From positions 1 through 42,173 of the forward strand of contig JAIPCZ010000023.1 of the NCBI GenBank assembly GCA_021737975.1: DNA of 42,173 nt, in the 5' to 3' direction. A program made the translations under genes and the position numbers. Position 1 is the first letter of the stretch. Every line of letters starts with the position of its first letter. The stretch is from Polaromonas sp. GTDB taxonomy: Bacteria; Pseudomonadota; Gammaproteobacteria; Burkholderiales; Burkholderiaceae_C. Below the pieces are notes generated by a model. That model made no database searches, had not been told where the DNA came from, and saw nothing but the letters and a program-made list of their open reading frames with translations. Below are positions 18,270 to 25,755 of this stretch, one piece after another.

Positions 18270-19124
18270 TCAGCGGTTGCGGCTTTGCATGAACACCAGT
18301 TTTTCGAACAGGCTCACATCCTGCTCGTTTTTGAGCAGCGCCCCGACCAGCGGCGGCACCGCCACCTTGTCATCCTGGGTTTGCAGTGCCGACAGCGGAA
18401 TGTCCTGCGCCAACAACAGCTTGAGCCAGTCGAGCAGTTCGCTGGTGGAGGGTTTCTTTTTCAGTCCCGGCAGATTGCGCACGTCGAAGAAGGTCTTCAT
18501 GGCGGCACTCAGCAACTCGGCCTTGAGCCCGGGAAAGTGCACGTCCACAATCTGCTTCATGGTGACTGCATCGGGGAATTTGATGTAATGGAAAAAGCAG
18601 CGCCGCAAAAAGGCGTCGGGCAGTTCTTTTTCGTTGTTGGAGGTGATGAACACCAGCGGCCGGTGTTTGGCCCGGACCAGTTCCCGCGTCTCGTAGCAGT
18701 AGAACTCCATGCGGTCAATTTCACGCAGCAGGTCGTTGGGAAATTCGATGTCGGCCTTGTCGATCTCGTCGATGAGCAGGGCCACGGGCTCGTCCGCCGT
18801 AAAGGCCTGCCATAGCACGCCCTTGACGATGTAGTTGTGGATGTTTTTGACCCGCTCACCGCCGTCGACATCGGCCAGCTGCGAGTCGCGCAGGCGGCTT
18901 ACGGCGTCGTATTCGTACAAGCCCTGCTGCGCCTTGGTGGTCGACTTGATGTGCCATTGCAGCAGCGGCAAGTTGAGTGCGGTGGCCACCTCTTCAGCCA
19001 GCATGGTTTTGCCGGTTCCGGGCTCACCCTTGACCAGCAGCGGGCGTTGCAGGGTGATGGCGGCGTTGACTGACAGCATCAGGTCGTCGGTGGCGATATA
19101 GCTCTGGGTGCCTTGGAATTTCAT
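18270..19124 (-). CDS. MoxR-type AAA+ ATPase
   Basis: The 284-residue AAA ATPase has the Walker A motif GEPGTGKT (33-40) and Walker B LLIDEID (about 116-122). It also has sensor 1 (FITSNNEKELPDAFLRR) with the arginine finger, and a C-terminal lid region. MoxR ATPases act as chaperones with vWA-domain partners in maturing metalloenzymes or complexes. The partner vWA gene lies downstream, separated by a GNAT gene and a 180-base gap with the inverted repeat. The start MKFQGTQSYIATDD is the family's usual one. The protein is cytoplasmic and complete. Confidence 0.92.
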   Translation of the reverse strand: MKFQGTQSYIATDDLMLSVNAAITLQRPLLVKGEPGTGKTMLAEEVATALNLPLLQWHIKSTTKAQQGLYEYDAVSRLRDSQLADVDGGERVKNIHNYIVKGVLWQAFTADEPVALLIDEIDKADIEFPNDLLREIDRMEFYCYETRELVRAKHRPLVFITSNNEKELPDAFLRRCFFHYIKFPDAVTMKQIVDVHFPGLKAELLSAAMKTFFDVRNLPGLKKKPSTSELLDWLKLLLAQDIPLSALQTQDDKVAVPPLVGALLKNEQDVSLFEKLVFMQSRNR

Positions 19125-19153
19125 GGTGTTTCGCAGGGAATGGGTGACTGGGG

Positions 19154-19396
19154 GTGGGCACTCTGTGCGCCAGCGCGCGGGACATCACGCGCGGCGCCGC
19201 AGCGCGTGCTCAAAAAAATGAACGGTGCATCGCTTGTCATGGCAATCAAGGCTACCACATCGGGTTTCCCGAGGCCCCCAAGCGGCCAAAAATTTCAGGG
19301 CAGCGCGCAGGCCCTCTTCGCGCTGCCGTGCACACCTGCCAGGCGGGTCAGCGGGTTCAGTCACGGGTGGCGTGGCGCTGCACACAAGCCACGTAA
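19154..19396 (+). pseudogene. Remnant of a class I (c553-like) cytochrome c gene
   Basis: In frame 2 the sequence retains a haem-binding motif, ERCIACHGNQGYHIGFPE (CxxCH codons at 19226-19240), then PKISGQRAG. These correspond in order and spacing to the N-terminal half of c553-type cytochromes. After that the reading decays (RAAVHTCQAGQRVQSRVAW). No methionine remains for the sixth haem ligand, and the frame stops inside the antisense of the neighbouring DUF1841 gene. Upstream, only a fragment of a possible signal peptide (GTLCASARD) follows an in-frame TGA, with no good start or ribosome site. I infer a decayed gene that once ran convergently to the DUF1841 gene. A short expressed haem peptide cannot be excluded. 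Confidence 0.6.
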
Positions 19397-19791
19397 GCAT
19401 TGCCATCGGGCGCCTGGCCGTTGCGCTGGCTGTCCCAAATCATTTGTCCCAGGCACTCCATGGCGGCATGGTGGGCGTCGTGCAGGGAATCGCGCCGGTG
19501 CGTGAGCAGTTCAACCGCTTGACGAATGCCCCGAGGCTGGTCAATGCTGCACTGCTCGGTGATCGACAAGTGCATCGACAAATGCAGGAAGCAGCTGGTC
19601 TTGCCGTCGTCGGCCTGGTCCGCGACGGCCAGGGCCGTCTCCACATTGGCGAGTTCTGCGTGGTACTCGGGGTGCTCGTCGATCCACAGGCTGGCGATGG
19701 TTTCAAGCGCCTCCATGGTCTGTCCCGATCGGGCCTTGGCATAAACAGAACAAAAAAATCGGCGAACGTCGGCTTTGGATGGGTTGAACAT
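19357..19791 (-). CDS. DUF1841 family protein
   Basis: The 144-residue product begins MFNPSKADVRRFFCSVY. It carries the block SIDQPRGIRQAVELL followed by MECLGQMIWDSQRNGQAPDG, which I recognise as the DUF1841 family of betaproteobacteria and related groups. Function is unknown. It is small, mostly helical, soluble and rich in His near FLHLSMHLSI. The ATG at 19791 is chosen over an in-frame TTG eight codons earlier because the family starts with MFNPS. The 3' end overlaps the cytochrome c remnant on the opposite strand by about 40 bases. Confidence 0.88.
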   Translation of the reverse strand: MFNPSKADVRRFFCSVYAKARSGQTMEALETIASLWIDEHPEYHAELANVETALAVADQADDGKTSCFLHLSMHLSITEQCSIDQPRGIRQAVELLTHRRDSLHDAHHAAMECLGQMIWDSQRNGQAPDGNAYVACVQRHATRD

Positions 19792-19855
19792 AAAGGCTGG
19801 AGGGTCAGGGTGCAAATCAAGCCGGATTGTCGCGCCAAGCCAGCCATCTCTAATC

Positions 19856-19902
19856 AGTTGGGGTCAGAGCACGTCGCTGCGCGAGTGGTCTGACCCGCAA
19901 TT
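19856..19902. repeat. REP-like palindrome (GGGTCAGA...TCTGACCC)
   Basis: A hairpin of about 16 bp is formed by 19856-19872 and 19885-19902. A perfect 8-bp core, GGGTCAGA/TCTGACCC, is extended on both sides with one mismatch and one bulge, around a 12-base loop. The GGGGTCAGA half-site type recalls the repetitive palindromes associated with REP-associated (RAYT) transposases in proteobacteria. That is recollection, and copy number cannot be checked here. No transposase gene is in the window. Confidence 0.55.
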
Positions 19903-19904
19903 AC

Positions 19905-19958
19905 ATAAGTTTCGGCTAAGTCGAGCCTAAGGCCGGACTAAGTTTGACTCGGTACAGT
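19905..19958 (+). promoter_or_regulatory. Four 11-bp-phased direct repeats, probable response-regulator site, with -10-like hexamer
   Basis: The hexamers ATAAGT (19905), CTAAGT (19916), CTAAGG (19927) and CTAAGT (19938) recur at exactly 11-base spacing, i.e. hexamer-N5-hexamer. This is the arrangement bound by OmpR-family regulators of the PmrA/QseB and PhoB type (PmrA: YTTAAK-N5-YTTAAK). A -10-like TACAGT lies at 19953-19958, so the last repeats would cover the -35 region, as in activated PhoB-class promoters. The gene downstream encodes a small exported protein, followed by an OmpR-family regulator and its kinase. Confidence 0.6.
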
Positions 19959-20023
19959 CACGCCCAGTTGGTCTCAAGCCAACACATCAAGCAAATCAAT
20001 CATCGTCATTCTAAGGAACTCCC

Positions 20024-20278
20024 ATGAAATCAAGCATCACCGCTCTCTGCATCGCCACTGGCCTGTTTGCCTCCGGTCTCACATTTGCGGCAACTCCCGC
20101 TGCTTCTGCAGCCGCTCCGGCAGTCAAGGCAACGCCTGCCGTTGCAGCCACCCCCGCAGCACCTGCTGCCAAGGCGGCGTCCGCAGCCAAGACCGACGCT
20201 GTGACCGCCCCTGCCAAGAAAGAAGTGAAAAAGCACGCCGAGAAAAAGGCTGCCAAGAAGGCTTCTGCCGCTTCCTAA
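20024..20278 (+). CDS. Small Ala/Lys-rich exported protein
   Basis: The 84-residue product has a clear signal peptide, MKSSITALCIATGLFASGLTFA, with cleavage after about residue 22. The mature part is low complexity: an Ala/Pro/Val/Thr-rich stretch, then a strongly basic Lys/Ala-rich tail (PAKKEVKKHAEKKAAKKA), similar in composition to histone-H1-like tails. No family can be named. The ribosome site AAGGA at 20013-20017 is well spaced. It lies behind the 11-bp repeat site and ahead of a strong terminator and a two-component system, so it is a likely target of that system. The function is unknown; interaction with acidic polymers or membranes in the periplasm is only a guess. Confidence 0.82.
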   Translation: MKSSITALCIATGLFASGLTFAATPAASAAAPAVKATPAVAATPAAPAAKAASAAKTDAVTAPAKKEVKKHAEKKAAKKASAAS

Positions 20279-20310
20279 GCGCTGACCCTGCCTGGGCCAG
20301 TTCCAAGCAG

Positions 20311-20350
20311 CGAGAAGGGCCGCGCAGATTGCGCGGCCCTTCTCGTTTGG
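20311..20350 (+). terminator. Strong hairpin terminator after the small exported protein gene
   Basis: CGAGAAGGGCCGCGC (20311-20325) and its perfect complement (20331-20345) form a 15-bp stem with a five-base loop, followed by only TTTGGGG. The stem is very stable but the T-run is short. It should end or attenuate transcription between the small protein gene and the response regulator gene. Confidence 0.8.
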
Positions 20351-20393
20351 GGTCGTGATAATCTGAGCGTCATTTCAGAAACCGGGGTTGACG

Positions 20394-21056
20394 ATGCGTG
20401 TGCTGCTGGTGGAAGACGATCCCCTGATCGGTGAAGCCGTTCGTGTTGGCCTGGCAAGAACGGGCATGACCGTCGATTGGGTTCGTGACGGTGAGCTCGG
20501 CTTGCAGTGTGCACGAAGCGAGCCCTTTGATGCCATGGTGCTGGACCTTGGCCTGCCCGGGTGTGATGGCATGCAGGTGTTGAAGGCATTGCGGTCAGAG
20601 GGGTACAGGCAGCCGATTTTGGTGGTCACGGCGCGCGACGCGCTGGCCGACCGCGTGGCGGGTCTGGACGCGGGCGCGGATGACTACATCGTCAAGCCCT
20701 TCGAAATGGAGGAACTTGCGGCGCGTCTGCGCTCCACGGTTCGCAGCCGCTCCGGGCGCGCTGATCCGGTCTTGCGCAGCGGTGCCATCGCCCTGCATCC
20801 CGACACCAAAATGGTGACCCGTGAGGGCGCGGCGGTGGGCCTGACGGCGCGGGAATTTGCCTTGCTCGAACTGCTGATGCGCCGTCCCGGGATTCCCATG
20901 TCGCGGGCCATGCTCGAAGAGCGCCTGCTGGGCTGGGGTGAAGAAGTGGCCAGCAACGCCCTGGAGGTGAACATTTTTAATCTGCGGCGCAAACTGGGCG
21001 CCGCATGTATCCTCAATATTCGGGGCGTGGGCTATTTTGTGGCAAGGGACGATTAA
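20394..21056 (+). CDS. OmpR-family response regulator (QseB/PmrA-like)
   Basis: The 220-residue protein has an N-terminal receiver domain: acidic pocket EDD at residues 7-9, phosphoacceptor D51 in VLDLGLPG, and conserved K101 in DYIVKPF. A winged-helix DNA-binding domain follows, with LTAREFALLELLMRRPG and the recognition region SNALEVNIFNLRRKLG. The overall sequence is closest in style to the QseB/PmrA/TctD branch. The ATG at 20394 is used because the product then starts MRVLLVEDD; an in-frame TTG two codons earlier is less likely. It is three bases ahead of its kinase gene. It probably binds the 11-bp repeats upstream of the small exported protein gene. Confidence 0.95.
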   Translation: MRVLLVEDDPLIGEAVRVGLARTGMTVDWVRDGELGLQCARSEPFDAMVLDLGLPGCDGMQVLKALRSEGYRQPILVVTARDALADRVAGLDAGADDYIVKPFEMEELAARLRSTVRSRSGRADPVLRSGAIALHPDTKMVTREGAAVGLTAREFALLELLMRRPGIPMSRAMLEERLLGWGEEVASNALEVNIFNLRRKLGAACILNIRGVGYFVARDD

Positions 21057-21058
21057 CC

Positions 21059-22402
21059 ATGGCCTCGCTTGAAGACCGCCTCAAGCGCCGCCTCCTGCTG
21101 GGCGTGTTGCTCGTCGGCATCGTGCTGGCTGTTGCCGTGCGCACCCAGGTCAACCGGCAGCAACGCGAACTGCTCGACTACCAGCTGGAGCAGGTGGCGC
21201 GTGCCATGCTGTTGAGCGATTTGCAGGACCTGCAAGCCTGGGACGACGACCCCGCGCTGCATCTCGACATGCAGATATGGGACCGCGCTGGCAATCGCCT
21301 TTACCGATCCAGCGCGCAAATCGAGCTGGGCGCGGATACCAGCCCCGGGTTTTCCATCTTGCCGAGCGGGCCGCAGGCGGATGCCGTGATGCTCAGGGTG
21401 TTCACCTTGAAGAGTCCTGAGCGCACCATCCAGGTCATGCACTCCCGCGAGCTGCGCAAGGCACTCACGCGTGATGCCGAGTTTGAAGTGCTGGTGCCCA
21501 CGCTCCTTGCCATGCTGATCGTTGCTATCCTGGTGGGCACAAGCATCAAAAAGGGGCTCGAGCCGATCCGTGAGTTGGACCAGGAACTTAGCCGTCGCGA
21601 TGCCGCGTCGCTCGAACCCATCAGCCTGGCGCATGCGCCTGCCGAGCTGGCCCGGGTGGTGCGAACGCTGAACCGCCTGCTGCAGCAGCTTGATGCCAGC
21701 ATGCAAGCCCACAAACGCTTCATTGCCAATGCCGCGCACGAGTTGCGCACCCCCATCACGGCATTGCGTCTGGAGGTCGACAACCTGGCCCATGGACAGG
21801 ACCCGGCCCAAGTCAGGGAAGCTGCCGTTCGATTGAAAATGGGCGTGCACCGGGCACAGCGGCTGTTGCAGCAAATGCTGACCCTGGCGCGCCTTGAGGG
21901 ACACACCAACCCGCAACCCTGGATCGCTGTGGACCTCGTGCTTCTGGCGCAGGCATCCATGATGGATTTGTCACCGCTGGGCAGCCGGCGCGGGATCGAG
22001 TTCGCGTTCGAGACGAGCGGTTCAACCATGGTCCAGGGCGATCCCAGCGAATTGCGCCTGCTGCTCGACAATTTGCTGGGCAATGCCTTGAAATTTTCGC
22101 CGAACAATGCCACCGTGGACCTGAGCATCCGTGAGCAGGAGGAGGGGGTCATTCTGCTGCTGCGCGATCGTGGACCGGGTATTGCGCAGGTCTTGCGCGA
22201 GCGGGTCTTTTTGCCATTTGTGCGAACGAACCCCGCCATCGAAGGCTCGGGCCTGGGCCTGACCATCGCCCTCGAGGTGGTCCAGAACCACGGCGCCACC
22301 TTGCTGCTCGAAGATCCACCCGATGGCCCTGGCCTGCTGGTCAGGGTGTTTTTTCCCTTGAGAGTTTCGGACCGGCCGGGGAACGACAAAAATCAGGCGT
22401 GA
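21059..22402 (+). CDS. Sensor histidine kinase (QseC/PmrB-like)
   Basis: The 447-residue protein has an N-terminal membrane helix (about 12-28), a periplasmic sensor region to about residue 144, and a second membrane helix (about 145-162). A linker follows, then the dimerisation domain with phosphoacceptor H227 in AHELRTPI and a HATPase domain with the N-box NLLGNALKFS, G1 DRGPGIA and G2 GSGLGL. The sensor region resembles the short extracytoplasmic domains of QseC/TctE kinases (MQIWDRAGNRLYRSS). The signal is unknown. The ATG at 21059 follows the regulator's TAA by two bases. The C-terminus converges with the TRIC gene. Confidence 0.94.
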   Translation: MASLEDRLKRRLLLGVLLVGIVLAVAVRTQVNRQQRELLDYQLEQVARAMLLSDLQDLQAWDDDPALHLDMQIWDRAGNRLYRSSAQIELGADTSPGFSILPSGPQADAVMLRVFTLKSPERTIQVMHSRELRKALTRDAEFEVLVPTLLAMLIVAILVGTSIKKGLEPIRELDQELSRRDAASLEPISLAHAPAELARVVRTLNRLLQQLDASMQAHKRFIANAAHELRTPITALRLEVDNLAHGQDPAQVREAAVRLKMGVHRAQRLLQQMLTLARLEGHTNPQPWIAVDLVLLAQASMMDLSPLGSRRGIEFAFETSGSTMVQGDPSELRLLLDNLLGNALKFSPNNATVDLSIREQEEGVILLLRDRGPGIAQVLRERVFLPFVRTNPAIEGSGLGLTIALEVVQNHGATLLLEDPPDGPGLLVRVFFPLRVSDRPGNDKNQA

Positions 22403-22440
22403 CCCGATCAGGCTGGGCCGCCTGCCCGGGGCTTCGGGTC
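22401..22440. terminator. Possible bidirectional terminator between convergent genes
   Basis: GACCCGA (22401-22407) and TCGGGTC (22434-22440) close a GC-rich hairpin between the ends of the kinase gene and the TRIC-family gene. There is no T-run on either side, so termination would depend on the stem alone or on Rho. Confidence 0.3.
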
Positions 22441-23095
22441 AATCGATTTGCCAGGCAGGCAATTGCCAGTTGCGCCACATGGCCAATCCGCGCAGGCCGG
22501 CCGTGACCGCGACACAGGCCAGCAAAGCCAGCCAGGCCGGTGCGCCCAGGATCCACAAGCCCACATAGGCCCAGCCGCCGGCAAAGGCACAGACCGCATA
22601 GGGGCGGTGGTCGCTGAAGGCGGTCGGAATTTCGTTGCAGACGATGTCGCGCAGCACACCGCCAAAGACGCCGGTGATCAGGCCCATCAACACCGCCACC
22701 AGCGCCGGCAGGCCGCTTTGCAAAGCCTGGTGGACGCCGGTGGCCGTGAACAGGCCCAGGCCAAGCGCGTCGGGCCACTCGATGGCTTTGCGCGTGAGTC
22801 CAAAATGGTGGCGACGCATGAACAGCATGGCCACGGCGCACAGGGCCAGCACGCCCCACAGCATTTCCATGTGGCGCACCCAGAAGAACGGCCGCGCATC
22901 CAGCAACAAGTCACGCAGCGTGCCACCACCAAAGGCGGCCAAAAAACCGACCACACACACGCCGACGGCGTCCAGGCGCTTTTGGGCGGCCTCCAAAACC
23001 CCCGACAATGCAAACGCCGCAGTTCCGGCGAGCTCGACCAGTAGACGCAGGGTTTCTCCCCACTGCTGAATGTTGTTGATGTTGGCGCTGTTCAT
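22439..23095 (-). CDS. TRIC-type cation channel family protein (UPF0126/YadS-like)
   Basis: The 218-residue membrane protein consists of two homologous halves, each with about three membrane helices and a glycine-arginine motif: FGGGTLRDLLLD (about residue 55) and FGGVLRDIVCNEIP (about residue 145). These motifs define the UPF0126/TRIC family, whose members form trimeric potassium-permeable channels. Physiological role in bacteria is not settled. The helix kink glycines and the arginine in each motif are present. It is divergent from the TauE/SafE gene, with about 17 bases between the two starts, so the promoters must overlap the genes. Confidence 0.9.
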   Translation of the reverse strand: MNSANINNIQQWGETLRLLVELAGTAAFALSGVLEAAQKRLDAVGVCVVGFLAAFGGGTLRDLLLDARPFFWVRHMEMLWGVLALCAVAMLFMRRHHFGLTRKAIEWPDALGLGLFTATGVHQALQSGLPALVAVLMGLITGVFGGVLRDIVCNEIPTAFSDHRPYAVCAFAGGWAYVGLWILGAPAWLALLACVAVTAGLRGLAMWRNWQLPAWQID

Positions 23096-23112
23096 CCTTG
23101 AATTGTCACACC

Positions 23113-23883
23113 ATGTTCCTTCCTGCAGATTTTCCGGTGATCACCGACCCGTCATTTTATGCGGTCACCATTCCCGCCGTGCTGTTGCTTGGCGTGAGCA
23201 AAAGCGGCTTTGGCGCGGGCTTTGGCTCGCTGGCGGTGCCGATGATGGCGCTGGTGGTGAGTGTGCCGCAGGCGGCCGCCATCCTGATGCCGGTGCTGCT
23301 GCTGATGGACGTGCTGGGCATGGCCGTGTTCCGCAAGGACTTTGACCTCAAGCTGCTGAAGTTCCTGATCCCCTGCGGCCTGGTGGGCGTCGTCATGGGC
23401 GCGCTGCTCTTCAAGCTGCTCGATGCCCACGTGGTGGCCGGCGTGGTGGGCGTCCTGACGCTGGTGTTTTTGGCACAGCGCCTGCTGTTTCCGTCCAAGG
23501 CCGACAGTCCGCCACCGCCGCGCTGGCTGGGGGCCATCCTCACGGCAACCTCCGGCTTCACCAGCTTCATTGCCCACGCGGGGGGGCCGCCGGTCAATGC
23601 CTACATGATCCCGCAGCGCCTGTCGCCGATCCGCTTCACCGCGACCATGGCGATCTTCTTTTCTGTCATCAACCTGGCCAAGTGGATTCCCTACGCCTGG
23701 CTGGGTCTTCTGGACTGGCGCAACTTTGCCACCTCGTTGCTGCTGTTGCCGTTCGCGCCGATTGGCGTCTGGGTGGGCGTCAAACTGGCCCGGCGCATCA
23801 GCCAGGTGATGTTCTATCGGTTCTTGTACGCGGGGATGTTTTTGACCGGGGTCAAGCTGCTGACGGATGCCCTGCTGCGCTAG
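23113..23883 (+). CDS. TauE/SafE family sulfite/organic anion exporter
   Basis: The 256-residue protein has about eight hydrophobic segments in two repeats. The N-terminal signature LLLGVSKSGFGAGFGSLAVPMMAL and the mid-protein ATSGFTSFIAHAGGPPVNAYMIPQ are typical of the TauE/SafE (DUF81) family, which exports small anions such as sulfite, sulfoacetate or other organic acids. The substrate cannot be told from this context. The ATG at 23113 is preferred to a TTG five codons earlier. It ends four bases before the panC stop on the opposite strand. Confidence 0.92.
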   Translation: MFLPADFPVITDPSFYAVTIPAVLLLGVSKSGFGAGFGSLAVPMMALVVSVPQAAAILMPVLLLMDVLGMAVFRKDFDLKLLKFLIPCGLVGVVMGALLFKLLDAHVVAGVVGVLTLVFLAQRLLFPSKADSPPPPRWLGAILTATSGFTSFIAHAGGPPVNAYMIPQRLSPIRFTATMAIFFSVINLAKWIPYAWLGLLDWRNFATSLLLLPFAPIGVWVGVKLARRISQVMFYRFLYAGMFLTGVKLLTDALLR

Positions 23884-23887
23884 TTTT

Positions 23888-24736
23888 CTAGACTTCGAGG
23901 TTATCGATCAAACGGGTGCTGCCGATGCGGGCAGCACCGAGCACCACCAAACCCTGGCTTTTTGCCAGAGTCGCTATTTCAGCGGCGCCAGGCACCTGCA
24001 AGTCAACGGCCCGGCGCACCGCCAGATAGTCGGGATGCCAGCCGCGCGCGGCCAAACTGGCCATGGCTTCCTGCTCCAGGGCCAGGATGTCGGTATGGCC
24101 ACCCCGCAGCGCCTGCGCCATGGTGTTGAGGGTTTTCGACAGCTGCACCGCTTCGAGCCGGTCCGCCGGTTTGAGGTAGTTGTTGCGTGAGGACAGCGCC
24201 AGCCCGTCTGCCGCGCGCAGGGTGGTGCCGCCAGTGATCTCAATGGGCAGGGCAAACTGGCGCACCATGCGGCGAATCACCATGAACTGCTGGTAATCCT
24301 TTTTGCCGAACAGCGCGACCCTTGGCCCGACGCAGGCAAACAGCTTCATCACCACGGTGCAGACGCCGACAAAGAAGCCCGGCCTGAAATGGCCCTCGAG
24401 GATATTGGCGATCTCGGAGGGTGGCTGGATGGTGAAGCCCTGGGGTTCGGGGTAAAGCTCCTTTTCGCTGGGTGCAAACACCACGTCACAGCCGGCCGCT
24501 TCCAGCGCCGCGCAGTCGGCCTCCCAGGTGCGCGGGTAGGTGTCGAAGTCTTCGTGTGGCAAAAACTGCAGACGGTTGACAAAAATGCTGACCACAACCA
24601 CGTCGCCCAGCGGTTTGGACTGGCGCACCAGCGCCAGGTGGCCGTCGTGCAGGTTGCCCATGGTGGGCACAAAAGCGGGATGTTTGAAGCTGGCCAGGTG
24701 GGTGCGCAGCTCGGGGATGGTGCGGATGATAATCAT
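23888..24736 (-). CDS. panC: Pantothenate synthetase
   Basis: PanC joins pantoate and beta-alanine through a pantoyl-adenylate, using ATP, in the last step of pantothenate synthesis. The 282-residue enzyme has the HIGH-like motif in MGNLHDGHLAL and the KMSKS-like loop LALSSRNNYL. FGKKDYQQF and the pantoate-binding GTTLRAADG are also present. The substrate loop reads FVNRLQF, where many bacteria have FVNPxQF; I regard this as a lineage feature. The start at 24736 (MIIIRTIPELR) fits the family length; the frame is open further upstream but into the panB intergenic region. It is the last gene of the panB-panC pair. Confidence 0.96.
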   Translation of the reverse strand: MIIIRTIPELRTHLASFKHPAFVPTMGNLHDGHLALVRQSKPLGDVVVVSIFVNRLQFLPHEDFDTYPRTWEADCAALEAAGCDVVFAPSEKELYPEPQGFTIQPPSEIANILEGHFRPGFFVGVCTVVMKLFACVGPRVALFGKKDYQQFMVIRRMVRQFALPIEITGGTTLRAADGLALSSRNNYLKPADRLEAVQLSKTLNTMAQALRGGHTDILALEQEAMASLAARGWHPDYLAVRRAVDLQVPGAAEIATLAKSQGLVVLGAARIGSTRLIDNLEV

Positions 24737-24800
24737 GATACTTTGTGGGACAGACCAGGATTTACCCGAGGTGAAATCTGCTCTGTCCTCAACTGATTTT

Positions 24801-25700
24801 TTACCAGGCGTTCTGGGTGTTGTCCGGAAAGCTGCCATTCTTGACCGCTTCAACATAGGCCTGCATGGCTTCCTTGATACCGTGCTGGCCCTGAACGCCA
24901 GGCAGGTCGGCCATGAAGTTGCGTACAAATTTTGGCATCTTGCCCAGGTTCAGCCCCAGCATGTCGTGCAGCACCAGGACCTGGCCCGATGTGCCATTTC
25001 CGGCGCCGATACCGATGGTGGGGCAGTGGGGCAGTTCGGCGGTGAGTTCGCTCGAGAGCGCAGCCGGCACCATTTCGAGCACCAGCAGGGACGCGCCCGC
25101 ATCCTGGAGTTCATGCGCATGGCGCTTCATGATGGCGGCAGACTCGACGGTCTTGCCCTGCACCCGGTAGCCGCCCAGGGCGTGCACGGTTTGTGGTGTC
25201 AGGCCCAGATGGGCGCAGACCGGAATGCCGCGTTCCACCAGAAAACGCACGGTGTCCGCGGTCCAGCCGCCGCCCTCCAGCTTGACCATGTGGGCGCCGG
25301 CCTGCATCAGCACGGCGGCGCTGCGCAGCGCCTGTTCCCTGGACTCCAGGTAGGTTCCAAAGGGCAGGTCGCCGATGATCCAGGCGGTGCCCTGGACCCG
25401 GCGCACACCACGCGTGACACTTTCGACGTGGTAGCGCATGGTCTCCAGGGAGACCCCGACCGTGCTGCTCAATCCCTGGCACACCATGCCCAGCGAATCG
25501 CCGACCAGAATACATTCGATGCCGGCGGCATCGGCGACCGCGGCAAAGGTCGCGTCGTAGGCGGTGAGCATGGTGATCTTTTCACCGCGCGCGTGCATTT
25601 CCAGCAGCCGGGGCAGGCTCACCGGCTTGCGCAGGGCGGGGTTGCTGGCGGGAGGCAGGGTACCGTAGGGAGAGGCGCTTTGTGTGACAGCTTGGTTCAT
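24801..25700 (-). CDS. panB: 3-methyl-2-oxobutanoate hydroxymethyltransferase
   Basis: PanB transfers a hydroxymethyl group from methylene-THF to 2-ketoisovalerate, giving ketopantoate, the first committed step of pantothenate/CoA synthesis. The 299-residue barrel shows the metal ligands in LVGDSLGM and IGDLPFGTY, the catalytic glutamate in LVLEMVPA, and the block [19 protein letters not shown]. An N-terminal extension of about 25 residues precedes the core. It lies 64 bases upstream of panC on the same strand, and the pair makes pantoate precursor and pantothenate. Confidence 0.97.
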   Translation of the reverse strand: MNQAVTQSASPYGTLPPASNPALRKPVSLPRLLEMHARGEKITMLTAYDATFAAVADAAGIECILVGDSLGMVCQGLSSTVGVSLETMRYHVESVTRGVRRVQGTAWIIGDLPFGTYLESREQALRSAAVLMQAGAHMVKLEGGGWTADTVRFLVERGIPVCAHLGLTPQTVHALGGYRVQGKTVESAAIMKRHAHELQDAGASLLVLEMVPAALSSELTAELPHCPTIGIGAGNGTSGQVLVLHDMLGLNLGKMPKFVRNFMADLPGVQGQHGIKEAMQAYVEAVKNGSFPDNTQNAW

Positions 25701-25755
25701 TTGGAGACCCCCAAAAATGTGGCGCGAGTCTAACGCAGACCGGCCCGGTTGAATA

